64,000 nucleotides of DNA from Guptibacillus algicola (GTDB taxonomy: Bacteria; Bacillota; Bacilli; Bacillales; Guptibacillaceae). Below are positions 42,281-55,001 of the stretch, one piece after another. The DNA is taken from the NCBI RefSeq assembly GCF_020171805.1, contig NZ_JAIVAF010000001.1, forward strand, positions 930,001 through 994,000, given 5' to 3'. Positions within the stretch are counted from its first letter, which is position 1, and each line of letters starts with the position of its first letter. Below the pieces are notes generated by a model. The model was given only the letters and a program-made list of their open reading frames with translations, was not told where the DNA came from and ran no database searches. Both the position numbers and the translations under genes were made by a program.

Positions 42281-43327
42281 ATGCCAAATATAGAAGTTTT
42301 TGATGTAACGGTAATTGGAGGAGGTCCTGCAGGACTTTACTCTGCGTTTTATAGTGGGTTAAGAGAATTAAAGGTCAAGATTATCGAATTCCAGCCTCAT
42401 TTAGGAGGCAAAATTCACGTTTACCCAGAGAAAATGATTTGGGATGTAGGTGGGCACAAGCCCCTTCCTGGTGCTCAACTCATCGAATCTCTCGTTGAGC
42501 AAGGATTAACATTCGACCCAGAAGTAGTCTTAAATACAAAAGTTGAATCCATTACTAGAGATGAAGATGGACTATTCATCTTGAAAAGTTCTGAAGGAGA
42601 GAAACATTACTCTAAGACCGTAATCATCGCAGTTGGGAGCGGCATTCTAAAGCCACAAAAACTAGAGATTCAAGGTGCTGAACGGTTTGAAGTATCGAAC
42701 TTGAATTACACAATTAAGTCTCTTCAGCATTTCAAGGATAAAACGGTTGTCATCTCAGGCGGTGGTAACGCTGCGATCGATTGGGCAAACGAACTACTTC
42801 CTGTCGCAAAAAAAGTATATCTTACGTATAGAAAAGATACACTTAGCGGGCACGAAGCTCAGGTCTCAAAGCTTAAAGATAGCTGTGCAAACTGCATCTT
42901 CAACACTTCAATTTCTAAACTGATCGCTTGTTGTAACCATGAAACGATTGAACAGATCGAGTTGACCAACCATGTAACAGGTGAAATTTCTTATCTTCCG
43001 ATCGATGAAGTTATTATTAATCATGGATATGAGCGCGATTCTTCGTTAATTGGGAATAGTGACTTAGATATTGTACTCGTTGACCAATTCTTTATCGAAG
43101 GAAATTCAACTAGCGAGTCATCTATCCCTGGGTTATATGCAGCAGGTGATATATTAAAACACGATGGCAAACTAAACTTAATTGCAGGTGCTTTTCAAGA
43201 TGCTGCAAACGCTGTAAATAAAGCGAAACAATTTATCCAGCCTGAAGCCCAAGCTGCTGGAATGGTTTCTTCTCATAATGAAGTTTTCAAAGAAAGAAAC
43301 CGAGAGCTAATCAAACAGATGATATAA
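42281..43327 (+). CDS. ycgT: Ferredoxin/flavodoxin--NADP+ reductase paralogue (YcgT-like), Fur-regulated
   Basis: 348 residues, TrxR-like FNR. FAD site DVTVIGGGPAGLYSAFYSG at 8-26, NADPH site TVVISGGGNAAIDWANEL (~165-182), YRKDTLSGHE for the 2'-phosphate, C-terminal GLYAAGDILKHDG. It lacks a CxxC active site; CANC at ~205 is in an unrelated position. Compared with YumC (7385) it is more divergent and slightly longer. A Fur box overlaps its promoter, which fits a role in reducing iron-siderophores or flavodoxin under iron starvation, as for B. subtilis ycgT. Confidence 0.88.
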   Translation: MPNIEVFDVTVIGGGPAGLYSAFYSGLRELKVKIIEFQPHLGGKIHVYPEKMIWDVGGHKPLPGAQLIESLVEQGLTFDPEVVLNTKVESITRDEDGLFILKSSEGEKHYSKTVIIAVGSGILKPQKLEIQGAERFEVSNLNYTIKSLQHFKDKTVVISGGGNAAIDWANELLPVAKKVYLTYRKDTLSGHEAQVSKLKDSCANCIFNTSISKLIACCNHETIEQIELTNHVTGEISYLPIDEVIINHGYERDSSLIGNSDLDIVLVDQFFIEGNSTSESSIPGLYAAGDILKHDGKLNLIAGAFQDAANAVNKAKQFIQPEAQAAGMVSSHNEVFKERNRELIKQMI

Positions 43328-43328
43328 A

Positions 43329-43352
43329 AAAGGAGCCAGAAATGGCTCCTTT
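43329..43352. terminator. Bidirectional terminator ycgT / siderophore operon
   Basis: Perfect 10-bp stem AAAGGAGCCA (43329-43338) / TGGCTCCTTT (43343-43352), 4-nt loop, T-rich tail on plus. Confidence 0.88.
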
Positions 43353-44358
43353 ACTTTTTGGCTAATAAATACATAAAGTATGGTGCTCCGATTATTGTAA
43401 CGATGATTCCAGCAGGAATTCCGCTAGGGTCTAGGATCACCCTCCCAATCGTATCCGCAGTAAGAAGCAAAATACCACCTAATAATGCAGTGATCGGTAG
43501 AAACGCTTGATGACGAGGTCCAACAAGTGACCTGGATATGTGCGGTGCCATCAATCCTACGAATGCGATTCCTCCACTTACTGCTACAGATGCAGACGCT
43601 AGCGCAACGGCAATAATAATGAGAACGATTCGTTCTTTACCAATATTCACACCTACACCGATCGAAACATTTTCATGAAGCGTCAATGTATTTAAGACGT
43701 TAGACTTCATAAGCACAATCGGGAATAAAATCAAAATCCAAGGTGCTAATGAAAGAACAAATACCCAGTCGTCTCCCCATATACGCCCTGCCATCCAATT
43801 AGCCATGAAAGCATGATCCTCCATGTCTAATCGAGTAGTTAGCACTAATGTTGCCCCGTATAACGCAGCTGCTAAACCAACTCCGATCAATACAAGCCTT
43901 GTTGGTTCAACACCTTCACCTTTTATGTATGACATCACATAAATAATAGCAGCTGTTGCCATTCCACCAGCCAATGCAAAGAGTGGCAGAATATATAGGA
44001 AGCTAGTAGACTCAACGGAGAAGAACATAATATAGACGACGATCATCAAACCTGCTCCTGCATTTATCCCTAGAATACCAGGATCAGAGAGTGGGTTCTT
44101 CGTAATACTCTGCAAGATGGCACCAGATACTGCAAGTCCCATTCCTGCAAGTACCGCTACGAAAATTCTTGGCATCCTGAATTGAAACAAAATCAAATTC
44201 TCTCGCTGTGTTCCTTGTCCGATGATTGTACGAAAGAGTTCACTAGGCGTTAACGGCGCATATCCTGTTCCAATACTAATAATGATAGCTAGGACTAATA
44301 ACACTACGGCAGTAATCAAAGTGATTCTAAAGCGTTTGACCTGTTGTGCGTTCATCAT
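43351..44358 (-). CDS. Iron-siderophore ABC transporter permease (FecCD family), subunit 2
   Basis: 335 residues, BtuC/FecCD fold with ~9-10 helices. Landmarks: FQFRMPRIFVAVLAGMGLAVSGAILQSITKNPLSDPGILGINAGA (split here: RMPRIFVAVLAG, then SGAILQSITKNPLSDPG) and GLMAPHISRSLVG, the cytoplasmic L-loop that docks the ATPase. Start codon overlaps the stop of the partner permease (44355), giving coupled translation. Forms the heterodimeric pore with the next gene. Confidence 0.9.
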   Translation of the reverse strand: MMNAQQVKRFRITLITAVVLLVLAIIISIGTGYAPLTPSELFRTIIGQGTQRENLILFQFRMPRIFVAVLAGMGLAVSGAILQSITKNPLSDPGILGINAGAGLMIVVYIMFFSVESTSFLYILPLFALAGGMATAAIIYVMSYIKGEGVEPTRLVLIGVGLAAALYGATLVLTTRLDMEDHAFMANWMAGRIWGDDWVFVLSLAPWILILFPIVLMKSNVLNTLTLHENVSIGVGVNIGKERIVLIIIAVALASASVAVSGGIAFVGLMAPHISRSLVGPRHQAFLPITALLGGILLLTADTIGRVILDPSGIPAGIIVTIIGAPYFMYLLAKK

Positions 44359-45398
44359 GATCGTTTCCTTCCCCCTTTTCTAGCGAGGTAAAGAAAGAAA
44401 GGAACTCCAACCATTGCTACCACTGCTCCTACAGGTGTTTCATATGGCGCATTTACTGTTCTCGCAAACGTATCTGCTAAAACTAACAGTACACTACCAA
44501 AAATAGCTGAACACGGAATAATCCAGCGATAGTCTGTTCCAACAAGAAAACGGACGATATGCGGAACGAGTAACCCAACAAAAGCAATTGCGCCCGCAAG
44601 TGACACAGCAGCTCCTGCAAGAATCAATACCACGGTCATCAAAACCGCCTTCGTCACTAGCGTGCGTTGTCCAAGACTTTTGGCTAGGTCTTCACCAAAA
44701 CTAAGAATTGTAAGCTGTCGCGAAAGCATAATTGAAACCATCATTCCAATCACAGCAACGGGAACAATAATCTTCAACTGTGTCCAGTTCGTTCCTGAAA
44801 CACCGCCCGCTGTCCAAAATGCAAGGTCTTGAGAGAGTTTGTAATAAATTGCAACGCCTTCTCCTAATGAAGAAAGCAGTGCAGACACAGCTGCACCTGC
44901 TAACGTAATACGTATAGGAGATAGCCCTCCCCTTGTCATTGAACCTAAACCGAATACTAATCCCGCACCCACTCCAGCTCCTACAAAAGAAAGAAGCATA
45001 ACTGTGAAATAGGATGAGCCTAAGTTAAAGGCAAATACTAAAGCGAGGGCCAAACTAGCCCCAGCATTCAAACCGAGCAAGCCTGGATCTGCAAGGGGGT
45101 TTCGAGTCATGCCTTGCATAATCGCACCACTGACAGCGAACGCACCCCCGACCACAGCAGCTCCAAGTTCTCTTGGTAAGCGGAGGCTCATAATAATTCG
45201 GTCGGTTTCTCTGCTAGCGTCATAATTAAATATAGCTTCCCAAACTGAACGGAAATCAATCTTTGCAGCTCCAACTGAGACTGCAAGCCCTATACTCAAT
45301 ACGAGTAGCAAACACCCTAACAATAAGATGGTCATTCCAACCTGAGGCCTCGAATACACTTTTACATCATTTATAACCTTCGTTTTCGTTTTGAACAT
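44355..45398 (-). CDS. Iron-siderophore ABC transporter permease (FecCD family), subunit 1
   Basis: 347 residues, same fold as its partner: LRLPRELGAAVVGGAFAVSG, MTRNPLADPGLLGLNAGASL and GLLVPHIVRFLVG (L-loop). The basic N-terminus (KTKTKVINDVKVYSRP) is cytosolic. Operon order ATPase-binding protein-permease-permease on the minus strand. Resembles the YfiZ/YfhA and FhuB/G type subunits of hydroxamate or carboxylate siderophore importers. Confidence 0.9.
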   Translation of the reverse strand: MFKTKTKVINDVKVYSRPQVGMTILLLGCLLLVLSIGLAVSVGAAKIDFRSVWEAIFNYDASRETDRIIMSLRLPRELGAAVVGGAFAVSGAIMQGMTRNPLADPGLLGLNAGASLALALVFAFNLGSSYFTVMLLSFVGAGVGAGLVFGLGSMTRGGLSPIRITLAGAAVSALLSSLGEGVAIYYKLSQDLAFWTAGGVSGTNWTQLKIIVPVAVIGMMVSIMLSRQLTILSFGEDLAKSLGQRTLVTKAVLMTVVLILAGAAVSLAGAIAFVGLLVPHIVRFLVGTDYRWIIPCSAIFGSVLLVLADTFARTVNAPYETPVGAVVAMVGVPFFLYLARKGGRKRS

Positions 45399-45426
45399 AT
45401 AAACTATCCCTTTATGAAACGTCTAT

Positions 45427-46371
45427 TCATTCTTTTTTCGTTAATTCTTCGACGATAAACTCCAATTCTTTCTCTAGAGAGATCGGATCATTAAAATAGA
45501 AGGATTCTGAATCAAACTTGATCGCATTTCCATTCTTCACTGCAGGAAGCTCTTTCCAAACGTCAGACTCCATAAATGAGTTATCCGGATTAGCAGCTCC
45601 AGTTCCAACGAAAATGTAGTCTCCTGCATAAGTAGGGATCACTTCCGTAGAGATAGCTTTCCAACCTGGTCCAAAGACATCTTCTTTTAGCTTCTTAGGT
45701 GCTTTTAATTCTAGAGCTTGATAGATAACTTCTGTGCCGCGGCCCCAGTTTTCTCCGTAAACATACATGTCTTTTCCGTATGCTTCCATGACCATGAATG
45801 TTTTGTCTTCACCAATTGCTTCATATACTTTTTTACGAGCTTGTGCAGCTTTTTTCTTCCAATCTTCTACCCATGCTTTCGCGTCTTCTTCCTTCCCAAC
45901 AATCTTACCAATTTCCACGTGTTGTTCCATATAATCATACTTATCATACGACATCGTTACAGTTGGCGCGATTTCTTCATATTTCTTTAGATTCTTATCA
46001 TCTGAATACGTAATGATGAGATCAGGATTTAGTTCTAATAATTTTTCGTAAGAATCAGCAGTAACAACTTCTACATCTTCTAGTTTGTCACCATAAAATT
46101 TGTTGGATTTTGGATATTCATTTACTGCGATTGGCGTAATGCCTAATTCTAACAGGTTCCCTGCGTATGTAGCTGCAAGCATTGCAACGCGTTTTGGTTC
46201 AGCCGGCACTTCAACTTCTCCATTTTCGCCTTCATATATTCTTGTCTCTTGTTTTGACTCTTTTTCTTCTGTACTCGATTCTCCTGATGGTTGATCTGAA
46301 CAAGCTGCTAGTGCGAATACAAATACAAGTGCCGTCAAGCTTAGTAGAAACTGTTTCAATCCTTTTGTCAT
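45427..46371 (-). CDS. Iron-siderophore substrate-binding lipoprotein
   Basis: About 314 residues. Signal peptide GLKQFLLSLTALVFVFALAAC with lipobox LAAC. FecB/class III fold: EVPAEPKRVAMLAATYAGNLLELGITPIAV in pieces, ELNPDLIITYSDD, and C-terminal IPTYAGDYIFVGT. ATG at 46371 is chosen: AGGAGG lies 9 nt upstream and the longer frame would run through the Fur box. The family resembles YfiY (schizokinen/arthrobactin type); exact siderophore unknown. Confidence 0.88.
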   Translation of the reverse strand: MTKGLKQFLLSLTALVFVFALAACSDQPSGESSTEEKESKQETRIYEGENGEVEVPAEPKRVAMLAATYAGNLLELGITPIAVNEYPKSNKFYGDKLEDVEVVTADSYEKLLELNPDLIITYSDDKNLKKYEEIAPTVTMSYDKYDYMEQHVEIGKIVGKEEDAKAWVEDWKKKAAQARKKVYEAIGEDKTFMVMEAYGKDMYVYGENWGRGTEVIYQALELKAPKKLKEDVFGPGWKAISTEVIPTYAGDYIFVGTGAANPDNSFMESDVWKELPAVKNGNAIKFDSESFYFNDPISLEKELEFIVEELTKKE

Positions 46372-46394
46372 GTTGTTCTTCCTCCTGAATTGTA

Positions 46395-46415
46395 TGATAA
46401 TAAGAATCATTCTCA
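46395..46415 (-). promoter_or_regulatory. Fur box before the siderophore-binding-protein gene
   Basis: Minus strand reads TGAGAATGATTCTTATTATCA (21 bp), matching the classical Fur 19-mer GATAATGATTATCATTATC closely. A short GGCG/CGCC hairpin with a T-run (46424-46446) closes the ATPase gene just upstream, so the binding protein and permeases can be transcribed separately. Confidence 0.8.
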
Positions 46416-46439
46416 TATAGTAGAAAAAAAGAAAGGCGA

Positions 46440-47252
46440 TTACGCCAAATTCTTCTCGTACTGCTCACTCTTCACAAGATCGTAAGTAAGACATACAGGC
46501 TTTCTCGTTCTTGGATCGACCCCGATCTCAGCATCGATATTGAACACATCAAAAAGAACTTTATGCGTCATCACTTCTTCTGCTTTTCCTTCTTTTACAA
46601 TCGAGCCTTCTTTCATAGCAACCATATGATGAGCAAATCTTGCGGCATGGTTTAAATCGTGAATGACCATAACAATTGTACGTTTCTCATCACGGTTCAA
46701 TTGATGCAATAACTCGAGTACTTCTAATTGATGAGACAAGTCTAAATAGGTTGTAGGTTCATCTAGCAAGATGATGTCTGTTTCTTGCGCCAACGCCATC
46801 GCAATCCATACACGCTGCCTTTGACCACCAGAAAGAGCATCTACAGGGCGTTCTTTATAGTCAAGAATACCTGTCACGCTAAGCGCCCAGTCAATCACGT
46901 TGTAATCCTTTTTCGTTAGTTTACCGAACCCTTTTTGATATGGATATCTACCATATGAAACAAGTTCTCCAACAGTAAGTCCATCAGGTGAATCTGGAGC
47001 TTGCGGTAAAATTGCCATCTTTTGAGCAATTTTCTTTGTCGACTCTTTACTGATGCTTTTACCATCTAAATAAACTGTTCCAGACTTCGGATTGAGAATG
47101 CGTGATAACGCTTTTAGAACTGTTGATTTCCCACAGCCATTCGGACCAATGATCGTAGTGATCTCTCTATCCGGAATATCGATTTTTAAATTCTTCACGA
47201 TCTCCCTCTCACCATAAGCAACCTTTAAATCCTCAGCATATAGTCTAGACAT
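46440..47252 (-). CDS. Iron-siderophore ABC transporter ATP-binding protein
   Basis: 270 residues. Walker A GPNGCGKST (~35-43), Q-loop, signature LSGGQRQRVWIAMALAQ (~137-153), Walker B IILLDEPTTYLDLSHQLEV, H-loop VIHDLNHAARFA. FepC/FhuC type. First gene of the importer operon, preceded by a sigma-A promoter and a Fur box. It energises the permease pair at 43351-45398. Confidence 0.94.
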   Translation of the reverse strand: MSRLYAEDLKVAYGEREIVKNLKIDIPDREITTIIGPNGCGKSTVLKALSRILNPKSGTVYLDGKSISKESTKKIAQKMAILPQAPDSPDGLTVGELVSYGRYPYQKGFGKLTKKDYNVIDWALSVTGILDYKERPVDALSGGQRQRVWIAMALAQETDIILLDEPTTYLDLSHQLEVLELLHQLNRDEKRTIVMVIHDLNHAARFAHHMVAMKEGSIVKEGKAEEVMTHKVLFDVFNIDAEIGVDPRTRKPVCLTYDLVKSEQYEKNLA

Positions 47253-47303
47253 GCTACCACTCCTTAGAAATTCTCAAGTTATACTGAACCAAACTTATCT
47301 AAA

Positions 47304-47318
47304 TGAAAATGATTATCA
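47304..47318 (-). promoter_or_regulatory. Fur box upstream of the siderophore ATPase gene
   Basis: TGAAAATGATTATCA as written on plus; reads TGATAATCATTTTCA on the coding strand and matches the 7-1-7 Fur consensus at 14 of 15 positions. Downstream of the -10 element of the promoter at 47331-47359. Confidence 0.85.
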
Positions 47319-47330
47319 ATGTCATAGTTT

Positions 47331-47359
47331 ATTCTAGTTGAAACGTTTAAGAGTGTCAA
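47331..47359 (-). promoter_or_regulatory. Sigma-A promoter of the siderophore importer operon
   Basis: Minus strand TTGACA (47359-47354), 17-nt spacer, TAGAAT (47336-47331). Confidence 0.85.
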
Positions 47360-47420
47360 CCTAATTCCTATTGCTAACACATTAAATGCTCTATGTCATT
47401 TTTCTTATGTCTATAGAAAC

Positions 47421-47455
47421 CAATAAAAAAAGACCCTGGAATGTATCCAGGGTCT
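47421..47455 (-). terminator. Terminator of the suf operon
   Basis: Perfect 10-bp stem AGACCCTGGA (47431-47440) / TCCAGGGTCT (47446-47455), 5-nt loop, seven A on plus giving the T-run. Confidence 0.92.
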
Positions 47456-47463
47456 ACTTGTAT

Positions 47464-48861
47464 TTAACCGATTGAACCTTCCATTTCGAATTTGATAAGA
47501 CGGTTCATTTCTACCGCATATTCCATTGGAAGTTCTTTTGTGAATGGCTCGATAAAGCCCATTACGATCATTTCTGTTGCTTCTTCTTCTGAAACCCCAC
47601 GGCTCATTAGATAGAAAAGCTGTTCCTCAGAAACCTTCGATACTTTCGCTTCGTGTTCAAGTGAAATGTTATCGTTAAGGATTTCGTTGTAAGGAATTGT
47701 ATCAGAAGTAGACTCGTTATCCATGATAAGCGTGTCACACTCAACGTTAGAGCGAGCACCTTCAGCTTTACGGCCAAAGTGTACGATACCACGGTACGTT
47801 ACTTTACCACCTTGTTTTGAGATGGACTTAGAAACGATTGTAGAAGAAGTATTCGGAGCAAGGTGAATCATCTTAGCACCTGCATCCTGATGCTGTCCTT
47901 TACCAGCTAGGGCGATGGAAAGTGTCATTCCACGTGCGCCTTCGCCTTTTAGAAGAACGGCTGGATACTTCATCGTAAGTTTTGAACCTAGGTTACCATC
48001 GATCCATTCCATCGTTGCGTTTTCTTCTGCAACTGCACGCTTTGTAACGAGATTGTAGACGTTGTTAGCCCAGTTCTGGATCGTAGTATAACGGCAGTAA
48101 GCATCCTTCTTAACAACGATTTCAACAACAGCACTGTGTAGTGAATTCGTTGTATAAACAGGAGCTGTACAACCTTCAACATAGTGTACAGAAGAACCTT
48201 CGTCCGCGATAATAAGCGTACGCTCGAACTGCCCCATATTTTCTGAGTTAATACGGAAGTATGCTTGTAGTGGAGTATCAACTTTTACGCCTTTTGGAAC
48301 ATAAATGAATGATCCACCAGACCATACTGCAGAGTTAAGAGCAGAGAACTTATTATCAGTTGGAGGAATTGTTTTAGCGAAATGTTCTCTGAACAATTCT
48401 TCGTTTTCTTTAAGAGCTGTATCTGTGTCCTTAAAGACAATCCCCATGTTCTCAAGGTCTTCTTGCATGTTGTGATAAACGACTTCGGATTCGTACTGAG
48501 CAGATACACCTGCGAGGTACTTTTGCTCAGCTTCAGGAATTCCAAGCTTATCAAACGTTGTCTTAATTTCTTCTGGTACTTCATCCCATGATCTTTCAGA
48601 CTTCTCAGAAGGCTTTACGTAGTACGTAATCTCATCAAAGTCTAAATCAGCAAGGTCGCCACCCCACTGAGGCATAGGCATGCTATAAAACGTTTCAAGA
48701 GATTTCAAACGGAAATCAAGCATCCACTGTGGTTCATCCTTAATTCGAGAAATTTCTTTAACGATATCAGGAGTCAAGCCACGCTGTGAGCGGAAAATTG
48801 AAACGTCTTTATCACTAAAACCATATTGGTAATCGCCAACTTCAGGCATTTTTTTAGCCAT
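47464..48861 (-). CDS. sufB: Fe-S cluster assembly protein SufB
   Basis: 465 residues. Right-handed beta-helix core with [25 protein letters not shown] in pieces ([11 protein letters not shown], then [11 protein letters not shown]), [19 protein letters not shown] and C-terminal [18 protein letters not shown]. SufB forms the SufBC2D scaffold on which clusters are built. The conserved Cys in EGCTAP (~228-233) and Glu/His positions near 410-440 are the usual functional residues. Last gene of the operon. Confidence 0.95.
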   Translation of the reverse strand: MAKKMPEVGDYQYGFSDKDVSIFRSQRGLTPDIVKEISRIKDEPQWMLDFRLKSLETFYSMPMPQWGGDLADLDFDEITYYVKPSEKSERSWDEVPEEIKTTFDKLGIPEAEQKYLAGVSAQYESEVVYHNMQEDLENMGIVFKDTDTALKENEELFREHFAKTIPPTDNKFSALNSAVWSGGSFIYVPKGVKVDTPLQAYFRINSENMGQFERTLIIADEGSSVHYVEGCTAPVYTTNSLHSAVVEIVVKKDAYCRYTTIQNWANNVYNLVTKRAVAEENATMEWIDGNLGSKLTMKYPAVLLKGEGARGMTLSIALAGKGQHQDAGAKMIHLAPNTSSTIVSKSISKQGGKVTYRGIVHFGRKAEGARSNVECDTLIMDNESTSDTIPYNEILNDNISLEHEAKVSKVSEEQLFYLMSRGVSEEEATEMIVMGFIEPFTKELPMEYAVEMNRLIKFEMEGSIG

Positions 48862-48962
48862 AGTATTTCCCTCCTAGACATATTACATGTCAGTGTTTGG
48901 CTTACGTTCTCTTTCCATCATTCTAGTATGAATAAGCATCTATTACAACACCTGGAAAGGGG

Positions 48963-51935
<2,973 letters not shown>

Positions 51936-51947
51936 CCTCCTTACTGC

Positions 51948-52733
51948 TTACGCTTCTTGGCCAACTGTTTCGTCTTTGATACCTAGTTCTTCTTTAATCC
52001 AATCGTAACCTTCTGCTTCAAGACGCTGAGCTAGTTCAGCACCGCCGGACTTCACGATACGTCCCTGCATCATTACGTGGACTTTGTCTGGAGTAATATA
52101 GTTTAGAAGACGCTGGTAGTGAGTGATGATCAAGCAACCAAACTCTTCGTTACGCATAGCGTTTACACCTTTAGAAACAACCTTAAGAGCGTCGATATCT
52201 AGACCAGAGTCAATTTCATCAAGAACGGCAATCTTTGGTTCAAGCATCATAAGCTGTAGAATTTCGTTACGCTTCTTCTCACCGCCTGAGAATCCTTCGT
52301 TAAGGTAACGCTGAGCAAATTCTTCGCCCATATCAAGGTCAGCCATTTTGCTGTCTAGCTTTTTGATGAATTTCATTAGAGAAATTTCATCGCCTTCTTC
52401 ACGACGAGCATTGATTGACGTACGTAGGAAATCAGCGTTTGTTACCCCGCTTACTTCACTTGGATATTGCATTGCAAGAAAGAGGCCCGCTTTCGCACGC
52501 TCATCAACTTCCATTTCAAGTACATCTTCATCATCAAGAAAGACTTTACCTTCAGTGATTTGATATTTCGGATGTCCCATGATAGCGGATGCTAAGGTAG
52601 ATTTACCTGTACCGTTCGGACCCATTACTGCATGAATTTCGCCACCATTTATTTCAAGGTCTAGCCCCTTGATAATCTCTTTTCCTTCAATGGAAACATG
52701 AAGATTTTCAATCTTAAGAGTTGATGCTGCCAT
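51948..52733 (-). CDS. sufC: Fe-S assembly ATPase SufC
   Basis: 261 residues, ABC-type ATPase not linked to a membrane permease. Walker A GPNGTGKST (~38-46), signature FSGGEKKRNEILQLMML, Walker B IAVLDEIDSGLDIDALK, H-loop LIITHYQRLLN. Drives conformational change of the SufBC2D scaffold. First gene of the operon, with a good promoter upstream. Ribosome-binding site TGGAGGTA. Confidence 0.96.
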   Translation of the reverse strand: MAASTLKIENLHVSIEGKEIIKGLDLEINGGEIHAVMGPNGTGKSTLASAIMGHPKYQITEGKVFLDDEDVLEMEVDERAKAGLFLAMQYPSEVSGVTNADFLRTSINARREEGDEISLMKFIKKLDSKMADLDMGEEFAQRYLNEGFSGGEKKRNEILQLMMLEPKIAVLDEIDSGLDIDALKVVSKGVNAMRNEEFGCLIITHYQRLLNYITPDKVHVMMQGRIVKSGGAELAQRLEAEGYDWIKEELGIKDETVGQEA

Positions 52734-52780
52734 TTGTGAATACCTCCAATAACGTTTATACTATTCCTTCTTCCTTCCTT

Positions 52781-52808
52781 ATTGTAGTAGCTATAAGGTT
52801 TAAGTCAA
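52781..52808 (-). promoter_or_regulatory. Sigma-A promoter of the suf operon
   Basis: Minus strand TTGACT (52808-52803), 16-nt spacer, TACAAT (52786-52781), about 50 bp before sufC. A partial Fur-like TTGAGAATGACTCA lies just upstream of the -35 (52818-52835), too imperfect to call. From there to 53010 nothing else was found. Confidence 0.75.
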
Positions 52809-53007
52809 GGAATGTGTGCTGAGTCATTCTCAATCTATTTTCATTCTAATTTTATAACAAATCCAAACTATTATCAAGGAACGAGAAAAGTGTCCTTTCC
52901 TAGCGTACACCACAAATCTGTGCACTATTCAGACAAGAGTTTGCACCCAAGAATAAGCGTATCATTTCCTCATACGGTAGACAACGGATGTTATTCTCAT
53001 TATCCAA

Positions 53008-53034
53008 ATAAAAAAACCAGTCAACGACTGGTTT
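53008..53034 (-). terminator. Terminator of the 50-residue orphan gene
   Basis: Perfect 9-bp stem AAACCAGTC (53014-53022) / GACTGGTTT (53026-53034), triloop, T-run on the minus strand, 22 bp after the orphan gene's stop. Confidence 0.82.
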
Positions 53035-53055
53035 CTAGTGGCGTTCTAGTCTGAT

Positions 53056-53208
53056 TCACTTTTGCAACTTACGGTCGAATTCCCTTACCATCATAAGACT
53101 CTGGCGATAGTCCAGATCACGATCACGCTCTACCTGCATTCGTTTATTGAAGTTTCTGCTATATTCTGCGTAGCCTACCCCGTGAGACTGGTACATTGCC
53201 TTTTCCAT
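53056..53208 (-). CDS. Putative 50-residue basic protein
   Basis: Below the usual length limit. ATG at 53208; product starts MEKAMYQSHGVGYAEYSRNF, hydrophilic, basic and helical, ending MMVREFDRKLQK. No clear ribosome-binding site; an in-frame TTG 24 nt upstream is alternative. The main support is the perfect terminator right after the stop, implying a transcript that ends here. The 258 bp upstream (53209-53466) show nothing else. Function unknown; could instead be a non-coding RNA. Confidence 0.42.
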   Translation of the reverse strand: MEKAMYQSHGVGYAEYSRNFNKRMQVERDRDLDYRQSLMMVREFDRKLQK

Positions 53209-53466
53209 TTCTGATGTGTGGTTTAACCGCAACGGGCTAATAATGAATCAATCCTTTCAGTAATCTTTATTTATTCACTTACTTAATTTACCACTTTAAT
53301 ACGCTAGCCTACAAACAGCATATAAAGGAATTAGAAAGGATATATCACGCTCTTCTATGTTCTGAATATATTGAAAACTATAATTCGTACCATTCCTTCA
53401 ATTAACAGCCTTTTTCAGCTAACTCTATTTGAACCATGCACATATATAATGGAAGAAACTCGTTTT

Positions 53467-53865
53467 TTAATGCTTCATTTGATTTAAATCAGTTATACAA
53501 TCTTGCACAAGGGTAACCGCCTGACTCATGGAAGCTCCGCCCCCGAATGCAGCTGTTACGCCTACGGTTTCAAGTATTTCCTCTTCCGTACATCCTTGAT
53601 CAAGGCACCCTTTTGTGTGGTAAATAATGCAATATTCGTCTTGAGAAAAGATAGAGATTCCAAGTGCTATCATTTGCTTTTCTTTTTTACTGATTGCACC
53701 TTCTCTAAAACAAGCTTCAGTAAAAGCATTATACTTTTTTGCTATTTGTGGCATTTTCTCAGTAAATACTCCAAGACCCTCTTTGTAATCCTGAAGTGCT
53801 TGTTGAGCGAAATTATTCGTTTGTTGTTCCTGCGTCAAGACACATTCCTCCTTCTTATTATTCAC
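53467..53865 (-). CDS. yurZ: Carboxymuconolactone-decarboxylase/AhpD-like protein YurZ
   Basis: 132 residues, all-helical CMD fold. The AhpD-type motif is seen as QDEYCIIYHTKGCL, with C-x3-H near 75-79 and the preceding Glu, followed by TEEEILETVGVTAAFGGG. Proteins of this type reduce peroxides or act on lactones; role here unknown. Neighbour of the suf operon, as in B. subtilis. Strong GGAGGA ribosome-binding site. Confidence 0.88.
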   Translation of the reverse strand: MNNKKEECVLTQEQQTNNFAQQALQDYKEGLGVFTEKMPQIAKKYNAFTEACFREGAISKKEKQMIALGISIFSQDEYCIIYHTKGCLDQGCTEEEILETVGVTAAFGGGASMSQAVTLVQDCITDLNQMKH

Positions 53866-53934
53866 CGTTAGTATGAGATGACAGTAACAATGCTATCCAT
53901 GAAATTATATAGAATGCTTCATAAAACGATTTTT

Positions 53935-53952
53935 TTGTGAGGAATGTCACAT
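53935..53952 (+). promoter_or_regulatory. Rex-type redox operator upstream of ldh
   Basis: TTGTGAGGAATGTCACAT; the two half-sites TTGTGA and TCACA(T) sit at exact Rex spacing (consensus TTGTGAANNNNTTCACAA), about 57 bp before the ldh start. Confidence 0.75.
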
Positions 53953-53975
53953 TATTGGGTAAAGTAGTACGATAA

Positions 53976-54959
<984 letters not shown>

Positions 54960-54965
54960 GCATTA

Positions 54966-54994
54966 AAAAGGTTCTCCATTTTGGAGAACCTTTT
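54966..54994. terminator. Bidirectional terminator ldh/metQ
   Basis: Perfect 13-bp stem AAAAGGTTCTCCA (54966-54978) / TGGAGAACCTTTT (54982-54994), triloop. Confidence 0.92.
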
Positions 54995-55001
54995 ATGGTA
55001 T

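Noticed and set aside
52818-52835. Fur box upstream of the suf promoter
   Set aside because: Only one good half (GAGAATGA); not enough to call against three clear Fur boxes in the window.
52812-53054. 80-codon plus-strand frame upstream of sufC
   Set aside because: Covers the suf promoter region and the orphan terminator; no ribosome-binding site.
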